Shown here one piece after another: positions 6,064 to 8,017 of a stretch of DNA of 8,017 bases (position 1 is its first letter; each line of letters opens with the position of its first letter). Source of the stretch: Xanthobacteraceae bacterium (GTDB taxonomy: Bacteria; Pseudomonadota; Alphaproteobacteria; Rhizobiales; Xanthobacteraceae); contig JASHXZ010000706.1 of assembly GCA_030043285.1 (NCBI GenBank), positions 1 through 8,017 on the forward strand, read 5' to 3'. The notes beneath the pieces were generated by a model. The model searched no databases, was not told the DNA's origin, and was given only the letters and a program-made list of their open reading frames with translations. The position numbers and the translations under genes were made by a program.

Positions 6064-7494
6064 TTATTGACCGATTTGCAGCGGATTCGTCTTCACGTTC
6101 TTGTTAAATGCAACGATATCGTCGGCCTTGACCCAGCCCGGCGAGCCGATCGGAAAGCGCTGCTTGGCCCGTTCGGCGAGTTCGCGCGCCGTCTTGTTGT
6201 CGCCCCGCGCGAAGGCCGCCTGCGCAGAGGCGAGGTCGGCGTCGGCGAGATCGTTCTTGCGGCCATAGGCCATTGCCAGCTGGGTGTAGGCCTCAGGCGA
6301 ATCCGGCTCCTTGATCAGTGCGGCGTGCAACAGCGGGATGGCCTGGTCGGCCATCTTTGGATTATTGGTGGCGACCAGGGCCTGACCCAGCGTCATTTGA
6401 ATGAGCGCCGGATCGGGCGCCAATTGCACGGCCCGCTGCAGCGGTTGGATCGCCTCCGCCGCATGGCCGGCCTCGAGCAACGCCTGGCCCTTCAGCTCGT
6501 AGAAATACGGATTGTTGGGCATGGCGTGGATCAAATCGTCGATGTGCGCGATGGCGTCCCGAAGATCGCCATAGCGGTAGCTGGAGATGGCGCGGGCGTA
6601 GCGCGCCGGAAGGCTGCTGTCGGATAGCGGATAGCGCCGTAACACCTCGTTCGGCCGATCCATGAAGCCGTACAGCTTGGCCCGCATCATGTCGTGGCGA
6701 AACTGCAGCTCCGGCGGGTCCTTTTTGTCCCAGTATTGCGTGTGGGCCAGATGCTCGAGCGCGGCCATGCGTTCCTCGGGCATCGGATGGTTTTGCGCGT
6801 ACGGATCGATGTACCTCGATTCGAACATCGTCTCGTCGGCAAAGTGCTTGAACGTGTCGTACATGCCCTTGGCCGATTGGCCGGTCATGGTCAGAAACTT
6901 CACCCCGGCGCGGTCGGCATAGTCCTCCTGGGCGCGCTGGTACGACAACAGCGAATTCATGGCGTAAGCCTGCGGCGCGGTGAATATCGCCATGCCGGCA
7001 TTGCCCATATCGATGTTGCCGGAGCGCGCTCCCGCGGCGACGGCGCCGACGCCGAGCAGCATGGCGACGATTGCCGCGGTCTGCGCGTTGGCAAGCTCCT
7101 GGCGCATCTTGGAGAGGTGGCCGCCGACGATGTGTCCGGTTTCGTGGGCGAAGACGCCGATCAACTGATTGGGTGTTTTTGCCTCCATCAGCGCGCCGGC
7201 GTTGACGAAGATGTGGTGCGCATCCATGACGAACGCGTTGAAGGCGCGGTCGTTGATGATCACCACGTGGATGTTCTGATCGCCCAAGCCGGCGACGCGC
7301 AGGATCGGCCTGGTGTAGTCGCGCAGCAGCTGCTCGATTTCGGCGTCGCGGATGATCGGCAGGCCGTGAGCGGGGCCGGTCTGCGCTCGCGCCGGCAGGC
7401 TGAGCGCCGCGACCGCCAACGCCGTCGCCAGCGCCACCGCCCGGGAGGCTGGCCTCGTCTGACGCGCCTTGCTAGGAGTTCGGCGGACGATCAT
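6064..7494 (-). CDS. M48 family periplasmic zinc metalloprotease with C-terminal TPR repeats (BepA-like)
   Basis: The protein has 476 residues. A signal peptide with a long basic N-region (MIVRRTPSKARQTRPASR) and hydrophobic core (about 19-33) is cut near ARA/Q at 37-38. The peptidase domain (about 45-260) has the zinc site HETGH (His117, Glu118, His121) and third ligand Glu190 in EDYAD. A hydrophobic stretch (about 138-157) lies between them. His236 in NHPMPEER matches in context the conserved HP-x-x-x-x-R segment where E. coli BepA has its regulatory histidine. From about 300 to 460 there are TPR-type helical repeats (YELKGQALLEAGHAAEAI, AYTQLAMAYGRKNDLADA). By family knowledge such proteases degrade or help assemble outer-membrane proteins. 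ATG 7494 lacks a close ribosome site; TTG 7503, three codons upstream, has AAGGA 7 nt before it and may be the true start. It leads the transcript into the dsbA-like gene. Confidence 0.92.
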   Translation of the reverse strand: MIVRRTPSKARQTRPASRAVALATALAVAALSLPARAQTGPAHGLPIIRDAEIEQLLRDYTRPILRVAGLGDQNIHVVIINDRAFNAFVMDAHHIFVNAGALMEAKTPNQLIGVFAHETGHIVGGHLSKMRQELANAQTAAIVAMLLGVGAVAAGARSGNIDMGNAGMAIFTAPQAYAMNSLLSYQRAQEDYADRAGVKFLTMTGQSAKGMYDTFKHFADETMFESRYIDPYAQNHPMPEERMAALEHLAHTQYWDKKDPPELQFRHDMMRAKLYGFMDRPNEVLRRYPLSDSSLPARYARAISSYRYGDLRDAIAHIDDLIHAMPNNPYFYELKGQALLEAGHAAEAIQPLQRAVQLAPDPALIQMTLGQALVATNNPKMADQAIPLLHAALIKEPDSPEAYTQLAMAYGRKNDLADADLASAQAAFARGDNKTARELAERAKQRFPIGSPGWVKADDIVAFNKNVKTNPLQIGQ

Positions 7495-7659
7495 TTGCGG
7501 CAAGGTGCGATCCTTCGGCTCGGCATCCAGGCTATGGATGGGGCCGGTCGCGGTCAACACAAGGTCGTGCGTGTGCACCCCCGAAACCATCGGCAACAAA
7601 GCCGGCGAATACGGCAGCACGGGGGCGAAATTCGATCGGCGCGGCGCGGCTGATCGTGG

Positions 7660-8017
7660 ATGGCTGAACTGATGCTCGACCAGGCCAAGTCGCTTCTGCA
7701 ACCGTCCGCGCGCAGTGCCGTACCGCCGTTCATGGTGATGGACGTCATGGCCGCGGCCGCCCGCCTCGAGGCGCAGGGCCGCCGCATCATCCACATGGAG
7801 GTCGGGCAACCCGCGGCCGGCGCACCATCGCCGGCCATCGCGGCGGCCCGTGCGGCGCTGTCGAGTGGCCCGTTGGGCTACAGCGAGGCGCTCGGTATTC
7901 CGTCGCTGCGCCGGCGCATCGCGCGCGCCTATCGCGAATGGCATGGCCTCGACATCGATCCGCAACGGATCGTCGTCACGACCGGCTCGTCAGCGGGCTT
8001 TATCCTGGCGTTTCTCG
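7660..8017 (+). CDS. PLP-dependent aminotransferase class I/II, N-terminal part (3' truncated by window edge)
   Basis: A frame open from ATG 7660 to the window end encodes 119 residues. It contains SLLQPSARSAVPPFMVMDVM, the VGQPAAGAPSPAI segment (48-60; the family usually has GxPxxxxP here), GPLGYSEALGIPSLRRRIARAY (70-91, the Y-x-x-x-x-G-x-x-x-LR motif), and IVVTTGSSAGF (104-114), whose Gly-Ser-Ser holds the PLP phosphate in fold-type I aminotransferases. These place it in the AAT-like family that includes aspartate and aromatic aminotransferases; the substrate cannot be told from this part. The catalytic lysine lies beyond the window. ATG 7672 is an alternative start four codons later, and neither has a strong ribosome site. 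It is divergent from the M48 protease gene across about 165 bp that must hold promoters for both, although I see no clear -35/-10 pair there. Confidence 0.92.
   Translation, partial: MAELMLDQAKSLLQPSARSAVPPFMVMDVMAAAARLEAQGRRIIHMEVGQPAAGAPSPAIAAARAALSSGPLGYSEALGIPSLRRRIARAYREWHGLDIDPQRIVVTTGSSAGFILAFL

Noticed and set aside
7495..7965. Upstream extension of the M48 protease frame to 7965
   Set aside because: The extra 157 residues are Arg/Ala-rich and run antisense into the aminotransferase coding region. The signal peptide begins at 7494 or 7503.

Overview
The window is a GC-rich stretch of a bacterial chromosome. It most resembles an alphaproteobacterium of the order Hyphomicrobiales (Bradyrhizobium/Rhodopseudomonas/Xanthobacteraceae neighbourhood). 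The pointers are the end of an NDUFA12-type complex I accessory subunit, a DUF2155 protein directly after it, alphaproteobacterial-style AccB/AccC/AroQ proteins, and a GCGAATG-type palindromic repeat inside an operon. The genus is an inference from recall; no search was run.

Layout, left to right. (1) The 3' end of the NDUFA12 gene (+) and a secreted proline-rich DUF2155 protein (+, 376-1317). (2) aat, leucyl/phenylalanyl-tRNA-protein transferase (-, 1325-1999), meeting the DUF2155 gene tail to tail with 7 bp between. (3) A 257-bp divergent intergenic region, then a single-domain response regulator (+, 2257-2697), which meets accC tail to tail with 9 bp between. (4) A minus-strand block read right to left: M48 periplasmic metalloprotease with TPRs (7494-6064), DsbA/ScsC-like thiol oxidoreductase (6043-5291), aroQ (5105-4647), accB (4644-4171) and accC (4059-2707). 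(5) Divergent from the protease, the first 119 codons of a PLP-dependent aminotransferase (+, 7660 to the window end).

The minus-strand block appears to be two functional units. The protease and the oxidoreductase are 20 bp apart and both carry signal peptides, which suggests a periplasmic folding and quality-control pair. aroQ-accB-accC links 3-dehydroquinase (shikimate pathway) to the biotin carrier and biotin carboxylase subunits of acetyl-CoA carboxylase. aroQ and accB are nearly fused (2 bp apart, accB starting at GTG). Between dsbA and aroQ lies a 14-bp-arm inverted repeat overlapping a plausible -10 box. Between accB and accC lies a heptamer-built inverted repeat.

This is mostly housekeeping DNA. 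I see no mobile element with a transposase, no CRISPR, no phage genes, no tRNA or rRNA, and no evident new multi-gene system. The items most worth a second look are the two non-coding inverted repeats in the aroQ-accB-accC operon and the predicted protease/ScsC-like pair. No gene-free stretch exceeds 300 bp.
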